32,905 nt of DNA from BPIH01 sp042408925 (GTDB taxonomy: Bacteria; Chloroflexota; Limnocylindria; Limnocylindrales; CSP1-4), in assembly GCA_042408925.1 (NCBI GenBank), contig JBHOQO010000031.1, positions 1 to 32,905 on the forward strand, written 5' to 3'. Of this stretch, positions 7,969 to 16,837 are shown in pieces. Numbering within the stretch: position 1 is the stretch's first letter; each line of letters starts with the position of its first letter. The translations under genes were made by a program, and so were the position numbers. Under the pieces are notes generated by a model, which saw nothing but the letters and a program-made list of their open reading frames with translations, searched no databases and was not told the origin of the DNA.

Positions 7969-9248
7969 GGGGCATCTCCTTCTCGGCCGGCGGCCGAGGC
8001 TTCGCGGGCGGGGGCGGCGACGGATCGGAGGTCGGCGGCCTCGGCGAGCGCCTCGACGAGGGCGACGTAGCGCTCGGCCTCCCGCTCCCAGGCGAGCGAC
8101 CGGACGAGCTCGGCGGTCCGCGCGACCCGCGCCTCCCGCTCGCCGGGATCGCAGACGAGCCGGTGGAGGACGGTCGAGAGGTCGATCGGGTCGCCGGGCT
8201 CGTAGCGGGCGACGGTGTCGGGCGGGAATGTCCGCTCGACCATCGGCAGCGCCGAGGCGACGACCGGCTTGCCCATCGCCGCGTACTCGAAGAGCTTCGT
8301 CGAGAGGCTGAAGTCGGTGAACGGCGTCCGCCGGGTCGGGGCGAGGCCGATGTCGGCGGCGGCGATCGCCGCCGGGACCGCCTCGATCGGGATCCGGCCG
8401 TGGAAGACGACGACGTCGTCCAGCCCCAGCTCGGCGACCCGGGCCCGGAGCGGGAGCTCGCCGTAATCGCGGCCGTAGACGTCGAGCCGGACGGAGAGCC
8501 CTTCGCCGGCCTCGGCGAGCCGGGCTCGGAGGCGGGCGACCGCCTCGAAGGCGCAATCGAGCTCGTAGACGGGGCTCAGGGCGCCGGCGTAGACGAGGCG
8601 AACGACCCCGTCCTCGGCGAAGCGGCGGGTCGGGTGGGCGCCCGGATCGAAGCGGGCGAGGGCCGGGGCGTTCCGGACGACGTGGACCTTGGCGGCCGGG
8701 ACCCCGAGACCCACGAGGCGCTCGGCGAGGGCCTCGTTTACGGTCAGGACGGCGTCCGCGACGGCAATCGAGGCCCGCTCGGCGGCAACGAGGCATCCGT
8801 GGACGAGCCGGTTCGACGCCCCGGGGAAGCGGATCCGGAAGAACTCCGGCATCGCCTCGTGGAGGTCGAGGAGGAGCGGCACCCCGGCGAGCCGGAGGGG
8901 CAGGGCGGCGAAGACGAGCGGGTCGGGAAGGGAGTGGACCTGGACGAGGGCGTAGCGGCGCCGGCGGTGGGCGGCGACGAGGGCGACGGCCGCCCGGGCG
9001 AAGAAGGCGGCGTACTCGGCGAGGTAGGTCGGGATCCCGGCGCCCTGGTGGCGCTGGACGTCGAGCCGCTCGACCCGGACGCCGTCGATGATCTCGTGCG
9101 GCGGGGTGCCGGGTCGGCGGAGGGCGAAGACGTCGACGGGGCGGCCGGCGGCGACGAGGGCCTCGGCCTCGCGGCGGACGCGGGGGTCCTCCTCGTAGTA
9201 GGAGTGGGTGATCATGGCGACGGGGCGGCGGGTCGGACGGGCCAGCAT
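7965..9248 (-). CDS. GT4-family glycosyltransferase
   Basis: A 427-residue GT-B fold enzyme transferring a sugar from a nucleotide donor to a growing glycan at the cytoplasmic membrane face. Visible features: VAMITHSYYEEDPRVRREAE at the N-terminus (typical first beta-strand and the DPRVR motif of this GT4 group), QVHSLPDPLVF, LLLDLHEAMPEFFR, ADAVLTVNEALAERL, and in the donor-binding half LVYAGALSPVYELD, VVFHGRIP and STKLFEYAAMGKPVVAS. It is coupled to the dehydrogenase downstream by GTGA. A TAGCAT box nine bases before the ATG on the minus strand could give a nearly leaderless transcript. The start could alternatively be the internal ATG at MITHSYY. Confidence 0.88.
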   Translation of the reverse strand: MLARPTRRPVAMITHSYYEEDPRVRREAEALVAAGRPVDVFALRRPGTPPHEIIDGVRVERLDVQRHQGAGIPTYLAEYAAFFARAAVALVAAHRRRRYALVQVHSLPDPLVFAALPLRLAGVPLLLDLHEAMPEFFRIRFPGASNRLVHGCLVAAERASIAVADAVLTVNEALAERLVGLGVPAAKVHVVRNAPALARFDPGAHPTRRFAEDGVVRLVYAGALSPVYELDCAFEAVARLRARLAEAGEGLSVRLDVYGRDYGELPLRARVAELGLDDVVVFHGRIPIEAVPAAIAAADIGLAPTRRTPFTDFSLSTKLFEYAAMGKPVVASALPMVERTFPPDTVARYEPGDPIDLSTVLHRLVCDPGEREARVARTAELVRSLAWEREAERYVALVEALAEAADLRSVAAPAREASAAGREGDAP

Positions 9249-9317
9249 GACGGCGACATGCTACGTCGAGCGGCCCGGGCACCGTGCCCATCGCGCCCAA
9301 GTCGCTCAGACCCGGCG

Positions 9318-10415
9318 TCAGCCGGCCCGGCGGAGGACCTCCTCGGCGAGGCGGCGTCCGATCACTCGCCAGTCGTATTCGGATTCGGCCGCGACTCGGC
9401 CGGCAGCTCCGAGTCGGCGCGCCAGTGCCGGATCCTGGAGGACGCACCCGATCGCCGCGGCAAGGTCCTCGGCCCGATCCCCGCTCGCGACGAGCCCGGC
9501 CGCGTGCCACTCGACGAGCGCGGCCATCTCACGCCGGGGAGTCACGACGAGCGGTCGGCCAGCGGCCATCGAATCGAAGAGCTTGACCGGGAGGGCCGCG
9601 TCCATGTACACGCCCGGCGGATGGGGCACGACGAGGACCGTCGCCTCGGCCAGGGCAGCCGGGAGGCGCTCGTAGGGGACGCGCTCGATCCGGATCCAGG
9701 GACGCTCGTTCGTCTCCTCGCGGACGGTTCGAAGATACGGGTTGTCGTCGCCGGCCGCGAGCCAGAGCCGAAGCTCCGCCTCGGGGACGCGTTCGCGAAC
9801 GAGCTCGGTCGCATCGATGAGGGTTTCGATCCCGCGGCCCGGTGCAGCCCCGGAGACGAGCCCGATGACCGGTCGATCCGGGAACGGTCCCGGCCGGATG
9901 TGCTCCGTGTCGGTCCCGTTCGGCGCGACGATCCGGCGCGCACGGTCGATGGCGGCCAGCTCGGCGAACGTCTCGGACGGGACGACGAGGAGGTCGAACC
10001 GGCGGACGTTTTCGGCGAAGCGACGGTCGAGGCCCGAGTCCACCTCGCGCTCGATCGGGATCCCCAAGGCCCTCCGCTGCAGCGTCGGGTGGTCGTGGAC
10101 GTCGAGGGCGACGGCCCGGGCCCGCCGGTCGAGGAGCGGGAGGGCGTCGAGGGTGAGGAGCTCGGCCGAGACGAGCGCCGGCCGCCTCGACCAAGGCCAG
10201 GGTCCGGCTCCGGCCGCGGCAAGGGCTCGCGACAGACTGGCGCGGTTCCATCCGGCTTCGACGACGGCGCCGGTGCGGCGGGCCAGCTCGAGGAAGAGGT
10301 GCTCGCGGCGCAGATCGCCTCCCCACCGTCGACGACGATCCCCGCCGAGGACGAGCCATCCGGGCGAGCCCGCCCGCCAAGGGAGTCGCGCCGGTCCGCG
10401 TCGCTGTTCTGGAAT
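9318..10415 (-). CDS. GT4-family glycosyltransferase with an apparently non-standard start codon
   Basis: The frame is open from 10553 to 9318, but between 10553 and 10068 it contains no ATG, GTG or TTG. The first conventional codon is a TTG at 10067, which would leave only 249 residues and remove most of the acceptor domain. The upstream sequence is clearly coding: GWLVLGGDRRRRWGGDLRRE, LFLELARRTGAVVEAGW, then VALDVHDHP. I therefore place the start at an ATT (10415) five bases after GGAAGAGG, giving 365 residues, a normal GT4 length. The C-terminal half has VIGLVSGAAPGRGIETLIDA, VPYERLPAALAEATVLVVP and LPVKLFDSMAAGRPLVVTP. A one-base indel hiding an ATG near 10359 is the alternative. Function is firm; the start is not. 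Confidence 0.6.
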   Translation of the reverse strand: MPEQRRGPARLPWRAGSPGWLVLGGDRRRRWGGDLRREHLFLELARRTGAVVEAGWNRASLSRALAAAGAGPWPWSRRPALVSAELLTLDALPLLDRRARAVALDVHDHPTLQRRALGIPIEREVDSGLDRRFAENVRRFDLLVVPSETFAELAAIDRARRIVAPNGTDTEHIRPGPFPDRPVIGLVSGAAPGRGIETLIDATELVRERVPEAELRLWLAAGDDNPYLRTVREETNERPWIRIERVPYERLPAALAEATVLVVPHPPGVYMDAALPVKLFDSMAAGRPLVVTPRREMAALVEWHAAGLVASGDRAEDLAAAIGCVLQDPALARRLGAAGRVAAESEYDWRVIGRRLAEEVLRRAG

Positions 10416-10570
10416 GATGTCCTCTTCCTGGACGATCGCAGCTCTCCTTGGGTTCGGCCGTCGCCCGTTGGAGTCGGGCGTCGCCCCGGCCCATCTCGCA
10501 ACGCTCCGAGATCCGGGTCGGCGCCGGGCTTCCGGGGTCGGCCACGGAAGATGCTAACGTAGCCGCGAGC

Positions 10571-11431
10571 ATGGAGCGAACGCAGCCGCGATCGGTAACC
10601 ACCTGGCCGGGTCAGCCCGGCGTCCTCGACCAGATCGTCATCGGCCTCCGCGAGATCTGGTCGCGCCGGATCCTCACCCGCTACCTCATCCAGGCCGACC
10701 TGACCAAGCGCGGGTCGGATACCCTTCTCGGGAATGTGTGGTGGGTTCTCGACCCCCTGCTCCAAATGGTCGTCTACGTCATTCTCGTGTCGATCATCTT
10801 CCAGCGCTCGATCGAGGCGTATCCCCTCTTCATCTTCTCGGCGATCTTGCCCTGGAAGTGGTTCAGCAGCAGCGTCAACGACGCGATCACATCCGTGACG
10901 TCACGCGACCGCATCATCAAGCAGGTGAAGTTTCCGAAGATCGTGCTCCCGGTTGCCGCGGTGACCGCAGGCATCGTGAGTTTCGCCTTCGGGCTCATCC
11001 CGCTCGTCGGGCTCATGGTGCTCTTCTATCCTCACCACCTCAGCCCCATGCTCCTGCTCTTGCCCGCGATCGCGGTGGTCCAGTTCGTCTTCACCCTCGC
11101 CGTCGCGATCGTTCTCGGGGCCGTCAACGTGTTCTATCGGGACGTCGGCAACGTCGTGCGGCACGGCCTCCGCCTCTGGTTCTACCTCTCGCCCGGTCTG
11201 TACAGCGCCGACCAGGTCGCCCACCTGACGACGAGTCACCGGGTTCTCGCCTGGCTCTATGCGGCGAACCCGTTCACGACGCTCTTCGAGTCGTACCGGA
11301 ACGTCGTCTATTCAGGCACCGCTCCCTTGTGGACCGAGCTGGCGATCTGGCTCCTCGTGTCGGTCGTCCTCTGCGGCGCGGCAATCGCCTTCTTCAAGCG
11401 CCTGGAACCGTCGTTCGCCAAGGTCCTCTGA
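10571..11431 (+). CDS. ABC-2 type polysaccharide export permease (Wzm/TagG family)
   Basis: The membrane subunit of a two-component ABC exporter that moves a lipid-linked polysaccharide across the cytoplasmic membrane. The 286-residue length and about six hydrophobic segments fit the family. Recognisable stretches are SRRILTRYLIQADLTKR before the first helix, LGNVWWVLDPLLQMVVYVI, LFIFSAILPWKWFSSSVNDA, IIKQVKFPKIVLPV and LWFYLSPGLYS followed by AANPFTTLFESYRNVVY. The ATG at 10571 starts just before the conserved region; longer frames upstream overlap the divergent gene's regulatory region. The stop overlaps the ATPase start by one base (TGATG). A TAACGT -10-like box at 10555-10560 leaves a leader of only a few bases. 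Confidence 0.93.
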   Translation: MERTQPRSVTTWPGQPGVLDQIVIGLREIWSRRILTRYLIQADLTKRGSDTLLGNVWWVLDPLLQMVVYVILVSIIFQRSIEAYPLFIFSAILPWKWFSSSVNDAITSVTSRDRIIKQVKFPKIVLPVAAVTAGIVSFAFGLIPLVGLMVLFYPHHLSPMLLLLPAIAVVQFVFTLAVAIVLGAVNVFYRDVGNVVRHGLRLWFYLSPGLYSADQVAHLTTSHRVLAWLYAANPFTTLFESYRNVVYSGTAPLWTELAIWLLVSVVLCGAAIAFFKRLEPSFAKVL

Positions 11432-12294
11432 TGCTCTTTCGACGTCGCCGGCCCAACCTCCAACCGGCGGACTACGCAATCAACGTCGATCGCCTCGGTG
11501 TCCAGTACAACCTCCGCTTCACCCGTCGGACCACCGTCCACGGGACGTTCAAGAATCTCCTCCGGCCTCGGAACGGCCCGACGCACTTCTGGGCGCTCCG
11601 CGACGTGACCTTTCGCGTCCATCCCGGCGAGAGTCTCGCGGTCATCGGGCCGAACGGTGCCGGCAAGAGCACGCTCCTCCAGGTCCTGGCCGGGATCATC
11701 CAGCCCACGGTTGGGAGCGTCGACGTCCGGGGCACCGTCTCGAGCCTCCTCACCCTCGGCGCCGGCTTCGACCAGGATCTGACCGGACGGGACAACATCC
11801 TCCTGGCCGGTGCCTTCCTGGGGTTCGACCACCGGGAGATGCTGGCTCGCCTCCCGGAGATCATCGCCTTCGCCGACCTCGGCGACTTCATCGACGCCCC
11901 GCTCAAGACGTACAGCCAGGGGATGCGGGCCAGGCTCGGCTTTTCGATCGCAACAGCCGTGGAGCCCGACGTCCTCCTCCTCGACGAGGTCCTCGCGACC
12001 GGCGATGCCGTGTTCAGAGAGAAGAGCAAGGCAAGGATCCTCGAGCTCCTCGGCGCTGCCCGGGCCATCGTCCTCGTCACCCACGACATGCATTGGGTGA
12101 CCGAGTTCTGCACGCGCGCCATCCTCCTCGAGCACGGCCACATCATCGCCGACGGTGGCCCCGCGGAGGTCGCGGCGCTGTACGAGGAGCGCTCCGCCCG
12201 CGCTCGAGCGGAGCGGGAGGCGCAGGAAGCCGCTGCCATCGCCCGGGTGCGGGCCGAGGTGACGAGCGGGAGTCGATCGGCGGCGGGTGGCTGA
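11431..12294 (+). CDS. ABC transporter ATPase for polysaccharide export (Wzt/TagH family)
   Basis: The energising subunit for the permease just upstream. In 287 residues: Walker A GPNGAGKST (73-81), the Wzt/TagH-specific stretch VSSLLTLGAGFDQDLTGRDN (about 103-122), signature YSQGM (161-165), Walker B VLLLDE (181-186) and the switch His in LVTHDM (218). It ends in an Ala/Arg/Glu-rich helix and lacks the C-terminal carbohydrate-binding domain of Wzt proteins that read a terminal cap, so export here probably does not depend on recognising a modified chain end. The gene starts at ATG 11431 inside the permease stop and overlaps the next gene by eight bases. Confidence 0.94.
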   Translation: MLFRRRRPNLQPADYAINVDRLGVQYNLRFTRRTTVHGTFKNLLRPRNGPTHFWALRDVTFRVHPGESLAVIGPNGAGKSTLLQVLAGIIQPTVGSVDVRGTVSSLLTLGAGFDQDLTGRDNILLAGAFLGFDHREMLARLPEIIAFADLGDFIDAPLKTYSQGMRARLGFSIATAVEPDVLLLDEVLATGDAVFREKSKARILELLGAARAIVLVTHDMHWVTEFCTRAILLEHGHIIADGGPAEVAALYEERSARARAEREAQEAAAIARVRAEVTSGSRSAAGG

Positions 12295-14266
12295 GCCAGC
12301 CGGGGCTCTCGCCCCCCTCGACGTCCTCGTCGTCGGCTGGTTTCCGTCGGCCGGCGATCCGGGGGCCGGGCGCTTCATTGCCGACCAGGTCGCCGCACTC
12401 CGGGCCACGGGCCGCATTCGACCGTGGATCGCGACCTTCGAGGCGATCCCGCTCTTCGGGGACGAGCGTCTTCGTTCCGCGGCCGAACGGGTCAGCGAGC
12501 GGCACCTCGTCGCCGCCATTGAGCGCGGCGAATCGCCGTTCGTGCCCCGCGGCGTCGCCGGGCCCGACGGGATCCCGGTGGCGAGGCTCGGGTTCCCGGC
12601 CGGCGAGACGAAGCGGACCGGCGCCGAGCATGGGCTTCTCCACCGCGAGGCGGTCCTCGCGGCCCTGGTCCGTCGCCTCGATCGGCCGGGCTGGCGGCTC
12701 GTCCACGGCCATGTCGGCTACCCCGAAGGGGCTGCGGCGGCCCGGGTGGCGAGCCGTCTACGTGTTCCGTTCGTGCTCACTGAACACGCGACGTATCTCG
12801 ACCGGATCTTTCGGGACTCGATCCAGCGGTCCCGGTACCTCGAGACGGTGCGCGGAGCCGCTCGCATCGTGACCGTGACTCGGCTGCTCGCGTCCGAGCT
12901 CGTCGACGAGCTCGGACGCGACATTCCGGACCTCGCGGAGCGCTTGTCGGTCATCCCCAACGCCATTGCCGTCGATGATTTCCCGGTCGTCGAACCCCAA
13001 GCTCGAGAGCCCGCCGAGCTGCTCTGGGTCGGCTATCGGAAGCCGGTGAAGGGGATCGACACGCTCCTCAAGGCGTTCGCCCGCGTCCACCGCACCAGAC
13101 CCGAGGCCCGGCTTCGCCTTATCGGCGCCTCCGTCGAACCCACCGGCGATGCCTACTGGGAACGGCTCGCGGCCGACCTCGGAATCCGCGACGCCGTGTC
13201 GATCGAAGGGCCCGCAGACCGCGCGACGGTCGCATCGGCAATGGCACGCGCCACCCTCTTCGTTCACCCGAGCCATCGCGAGACGTTCGGCGTCGTCGCC
13301 GCCGAGGCGCTCGCGACCGGCCTGCCGATCGTGGCGACCGACTCGGGCGGGGTGACGGAGATCCTTGGCCCCGAGCCGGAGCAGCTCGGGGCCCTCGTCC
13401 CGCGAGGCGATCCGGACGCCCTCGCGACGGCGATCCTCTCCACGCTCGAGCGCCGCCAGACCTTCGATCCCTGGCGCCTCCGACGATGGGTTGAGGAACA
13501 CTACGGCGCCCGGGTCGTGGCCGAGAAGCTCGTCGAGCTCTACGCCGAGGTCCTCGAGACGACGCCGTCCGGGGCGGACCCAGGGCGCGGCGCTGTCGCG
13601 GTGGATCGGCCGGGAGCGAGATCGACATCGCTCGCCAGGCGGGTCGTGATCGTCGGCTTCCACCGGTCCGTCCTCGACCGCGCCCTGGCTCGACGGCCCG
13701 CCCTCTCCCACGAGGTCGTCGTCTCCGCCGGCCGCCCCGGGCCGACAGGCCGCTGGGTCCTCGCCGGGGCGGAAACGGGCCGCCGCATCGCGCCGCTCCT
13801 CGCCCGCGGCTGGCGGCCGCCGCCGGCCCGATCCGCTGCCGAAGCGCTACGCCAGGCGATCCGGGCGGGATTGCTCGCGGCCCGGACGAAGGGGCGGAGG
13901 CTTTGGGCCCGGCTCGTCGGAACCGACGACGACGCCCTCCTCATCGATGAGCTCCGCCAGGTCCTCGCCAGCGCGCTCGCCGACGGCGCGCCGAACCAGG
14001 GCGGTCGAACCGGCGTCGTCCGGAACCCGGATGAAGCGCCCCTCCTCGTGTGCGTCACCGGGTTCGACCACCTCGTCGCCGAGCCCTTCGTTCGGGCCGG
14101 TGCTCGCATGGCACCCGGCGGTCTCGACTGGCTCGCCGATCGGCAGGCGGCCCGGGACCAGCCGGAGTCGGGGGCCGGGAGCACCTCGCTTAGCCGGGAC
14201 CAGGCCCGACGGGGACGAGCTCCCCGACGAGCCGCCGGTACGGCTCGGCGGCCGTCTCCCAGTTGA
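12287..14266 (+). CDS. GT4 glycosyltransferase with a long unassigned C-terminal extension
   Basis: The 659-residue product is far longer than a usual GT4 enzyme (about 370-420). Residues 1-425 are a standard GT-B fold: VLVVGWFPSAGDPGAGRFIA, VHGHVGYPEGAAAARVA, FVLTEHATYLDRIFR, then the donor half with LLWVGYRKPVKGIDTLLKAF, RLIGASVEP and the E-x7-E motif HRETFGVVAAEAL. Residues 430-640 have GC3-rich codons like real coding sequence (RRVVIVGFHRSVLDRAL, DDALLIDELRQVLASALA, PLLVCVTGFDHLVAEPF) but match no family I recognise. The last 25 codons run antisense into the convergent GT gene at 14190. The GTG at 12287 overlaps the ATPase stop, so the three plus-strand genes form one operon. Confidence 0.82.
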   Translation: MAEPAGALAPLDVLVVGWFPSAGDPGAGRFIADQVAALRATGRIRPWIATFEAIPLFGDERLRSAAERVSERHLVAAIERGESPFVPRGVAGPDGIPVARLGFPAGETKRTGAEHGLLHREAVLAALVRRLDRPGWRLVHGHVGYPEGAAAARVASRLRVPFVLTEHATYLDRIFRDSIQRSRYLETVRGAARIVTVTRLLASELVDELGRDIPDLAERLSVIPNAIAVDDFPVVEPQAREPAELLWVGYRKPVKGIDTLLKAFARVHRTRPEARLRLIGASVEPTGDAYWERLAADLGIRDAVSIEGPADRATVASAMARATLFVHPSHRETFGVVAAEALATGLPIVATDSGGVTEILGPEPEQLGALVPRGDPDALATAILSTLERRQTFDPWRLRRWVEEHYGARVVAEKLVELYAEVLETTPSGADPGRGAVAVDRPGARSTSLARRVVIVGFHRSVLDRALARRPALSHEVVVSAGRPGPTGRWVLAGAETGRRIAPLLARGWRPPPARSAAEALRQAIRAGLLAARTKGRRLWARLVGTDDDALLIDELRQVLASALADGAPNQGGRTGVVRNPDEAPLLVCVTGFDHLVAEPFVRAGARMAPGGLDWLADRQAARDQPESGAGSTSLSRDQARRGRAPRRAAGTARRPSPS

Positions 14267-15473
14267 AGCGCTCCCGGGCAAGCTGTAGACAACGGGCCCG
14301 CATCGCGGCGTAGGCCTCGGGCGGCAGATCGAGGACCGCGGCGAGCGCCCGGGCGAGGTCGTCGGGGTCGGTCGGGTCGGCGACGGCCCCGATCCCCTCC
14401 CGCTCGACGATCTCCCGCATGACGACGAGGTCGCGGCCGACGACGAGGGGGGTCCCGGCGGCGATGCTCTCCCAGAACTTGTTCGGCGTCGAGAGCCGCT
14501 GGTTCAGCGAGTTCGCCGGGACGGCGATGACGCTCACGTCGGCCGAGGCCGTCCAGGCCGGGACCGCGTCGGGGTGGACCGGCGGGAGCGTCACGTGCCG
14601 ACCGGCGAACCGCGGGTCCCGGTCGCGCTCCCGAAGCCGCTCGGCCCAAGGACCGAAGCCCATGAGGACGAGGGCGGCGTCGCGGAGTCGGAGGACCGCT
14701 TCGGCAGCTTCGTCGAGCCCCCGCTCCCGACCGAGCCGACCGAGGAAGAGGACGAGGCGCCGCTCGGTCGGGAGGCCGGTCGCCTCCCGGATCAGGTTCG
14801 GCCGCGGGGTCGGGGGGTCCCAGCGGGGCTGGCAGTTGAGGAGGACCGTCGGCGCCGTCGAGAGTCGCCAGCGGCCGACGAGGTGGCGCGCGATCGGCTC
14901 GTTGACGGTCACGACGGCGTCGGCCCGCCGGACCCAGCCCCGCTCCCGGGCCCGGTACCAGGCGAGGAGCGGGGCCGGCACCGTCGCGACGTTGTTCGAT
15001 TCGAGGGTGACGTCGATGACGTCGTAGATCGTCCGCCCGGCGAAGCCGGCGGCCCGCGAGCGGCGGGCGAGTTCGAGGGCGATCGGGATGGTCAGGATCC
15101 CGAAGGCGTGGACGAGGTCGGCCGGGGGCGCCTCGGCGCGGAGCGCCTGCCACCAGCCGCGGACGTGGGCCGGCCAGCCGAACCCCCGGATCCCCACGTC
15201 GGCGAGGCGGAGGAGGCGCCCGAGGCCGCGGCCGCTCGGGCGGGGCGCGCCGACGGCGAAGCGTCGCCAGGGGCCGCGCGGCTCGTAGCGGCGGATCGTG
15301 ACCGGCCCGTCTCGCTCTTCCTCGGGGAGCGCCGGATCGGCGACGGCGGCGATCTCGACCTCGAAGCCCTCGGCAGCGAGGGTCCGGGCGACCCGGAGGG
15401 CTCGCGAGTACGGGGCGGCCGGGTTCGCCACGAGGAGGAGGGCCCGCTTCGGTCGGGCCGCGGGCGCGCTCAC
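14190..15473 (-). CDS. GT4-family glycosyltransferase (last gene of the long operon)
   Basis: A 427-residue GT-B enzyme. Landmarks: RALLLVANPAAPYSRALRVA at the N-terminus, DLVHAFGILTIPIALELA, TIYDVIDVTLESNN, ADAVVTVNEPIARHL, VVLFLGRLG-type strand LVLFLGRLGRERGLDEA, LVLMGFGP and LSTPNKFWESIAAGTPLVVG, ending in the family-like RFNWETAAEPYRRLV. It starts at GTG 15473, overlapping the upstream GT stop (GTGA). Its 3' end overlaps the convergent plus-strand GT by 77 bases with no terminator between them. It shares sequence style with the three GTs upstream, so the four probably arose by duplication and add successive sugars. Confidence 0.9.
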   Translation of the reverse strand: MSAPAARPKRALLLVANPAAPYSRALRVARTLAAEGFEVEIAAVADPALPEEERDGPVTIRRYEPRGPWRRFAVGAPRPSGRGLGRLLRLADVGIRGFGWPAHVRGWWQALRAEAPPADLVHAFGILTIPIALELARRSRAAGFAGRTIYDVIDVTLESNNVATVPAPLLAWYRARERGWVRRADAVVTVNEPIARHLVGRWRLSTAPTVLLNCQPRWDPPTPRPNLIREATGLPTERRLVLFLGRLGRERGLDEAAEAVLRLRDAALVLMGFGPWAERLRERDRDPRFAGRHVTLPPVHPDAVPAWTASADVSVIAVPANSLNQRLSTPNKFWESIAAGTPLVVGRDLVVMREIVEREGIGAVADPTDPDDLARALAAVLDLPPEAYAAMRARCLQLARERFNWETAAEPYRRLVGELVPVGPGPG

Positions 15474-16837
15474 CACGGCCGGCCGGTGAGGCGGGCGTAC
15501 TCGGCGAGGAGGACGTCCATCTGGGCCGTCCAGTTGTAACGGGCCGCGGCCGCCCGCCGGCCCCGCTCGCCGATCGCCCGGCGCTCCGCCTCGGGGAGCT
15601 CGAGGACGGCTCGGATCGCGGCGGCGATGGCGGCCGGATCGGTCGGGTCGCAAAGGACCCCGGCCCCGGTCTCGCGGACGATCGGTGCCATCCCGGGCAG
15701 GTCGGCCGCGACGATCGGGGCCCCGGCCGCGAGGGCCTCGAAGAGCTTGTTCGGCGTCGTCAGCTGGTGGTTCAGCGTCGTCGGCTGGATCGGGATCGCG
15801 ACGACGTCGGCCGAGGCGACCCACTCGAGGAGGACGTCCGGCGGCACCGCCGGGAGGACGTGGAGCCGGCCGTCACCCGCCGCGGCCCGGGCGCGGAGGA
15901 GCGGCTCGAGCCGGCCGTAGCCCATGCAGACGAGGTGGGCGCCGGGCAGGAGCGGGAGCGCTTCGATGAGCTGCTCGATCCCGCGGTCGGGCGAGAAGCC
16001 GCCGTGGTAGAGGACGACGGGCGTCTCCGGCCCGAGGTCGAGCGCCTCGTGGAAGCGGCGCGGCCGGCCGACGGCGGGGAGCGGATCGGGACAGTTCATG
16101 ACGACGGCCGGCATCGGGATCGACCAGCGCTCGGCCATGACCCGCGCGTACCCGTCGTTCACGGTCACGACGCGACTCGCCCGGCGAGCCCATCGCCGCT
16201 CGAGGGCACCGACGATCCGCCGCGCCGGCCCCGGGAGGCGGACGAGGTTGCCGGCATCGAGGTAGATGTCGCGGGCGTCGTAGACGACGGGGGCGCCGCG
16301 GCGGCCGGCGAGGGCGAGGGCGACGGGGATCCCCATGTACGCCATCCCGTGGTAGAGGTCCGCGCCGGGGTCGGCTTCGCGTGAGGCGTTCGCCTGGGCG
16401 CGGACGGTCAGCGCGATCCGGGCGATCCGGATGCCCGCGCCGAGCACACGGCGGACGGCCCCGAGGCCAGCTCGGCCGCGGACGACGCCTGCGGGTCGCT
16501 CCGCGCCCACCGGTTCGCTCATCCCCTGGGGCGACGCCTCCGAAGCCAGCCGGCGCCGTGCCCAGGCGCGGACCGCGAGGCGACGGGCCGGCGCCGGGAT
16601 CGGCAGACCGGCGAGGGCGGCGACGTCGACGCGCCGGATCCGATAGCCGGCGGGGTGCGCTTCCTCGAGCGGTAGGCCGGCCTCGGCCCGAGCGAGGACG
16701 ACGACATCGTGGCCTCGGGCCGCGACCGAGGCCGCGATCCGATGGGTCCGCGAATCCCAGCGGACGCTCGTCGGGGCAACGATGACGAGGCGTTGCGGGA
16801 TCGGCCTCCCGCCGCCCTTTCGCGTCCCGCCGGTCAC
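15470..16837 (-). CDS. GT4-family glycosyltransferase
   Basis: A 455-residue GT-B enzyme beginning VTGGTRKGGG at the GTG that overlaps the preceding stop (GTGA). It shows LVIVAPTSVRWDSRTHRIAA, DLYHGMAYMGIPVALALAG, VVYDARDIYLDAGN, ASRVVTVNDGYARVMA, VVLYHGGFSPDRGIEQLIEA, LVCMGYGR and LTTPNKLFEALAAGAPIVAA, ending RYNWTAQMDVLLAEY. The region between about 75 and 140 is longer than in its neighbours. Donor and acceptor cannot be read from the sequence; the operon context points to the acidic polysaccharide. Confidence 0.9.
   Translation of the reverse strand: MTGGTRKGGGRPIPQRLVIVAPTSVRWDSRTHRIAASVAARGHDVVVLARAEAGLPLEEAHPAGYRIRRVDVAALAGLPIPAPARRLAVRAWARRRLASEASPQGMSEPVGAERPAGVVRGRAGLGAVRRVLGAGIRIARIALTVRAQANASREADPGADLYHGMAYMGIPVALALAGRRGAPVVYDARDIYLDAGNLVRLPGPARRIVGALERRWARRASRVVTVNDGYARVMAERWSIPMPAVVMNCPDPLPAVGRPRRFHEALDLGPETPVVLYHGGFSPDRGIEQLIEALPLLPGAHLVCMGYGRLEPLLRARAAAGDGRLHVLPAVPPDVLLEWVASADVVAIPIQPTTLNHQLTTPNKLFEALAAGAPIVAADLPGMAPIVRETGAGVLCDPTDPAAIAAAIRAVLELPEAERRAIGERGRRAAAARYNWTAQMDVLLAEYARLTGRPW

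Noticed and set aside
5386..8070. Plus-strand open frame of nearly 900 codons opposite the foldase, dehydrogenase and GT genes
   Set aside because: It is the in-register antisense of real GC-rich genes. It has Asp/Glu/Gly/Arg-rich composition, no recognisable domain and spans several unrelated genes.
7932..10562. Plus-strand open frame of 876 codons opposite three minus-strand genes
   Set aside because: Antisense shadow; useful only because it confirms that no His or CAA codon, hence no ATG, GTG or TTG start, exists in the opposite GT frame between 10068 and 10553.
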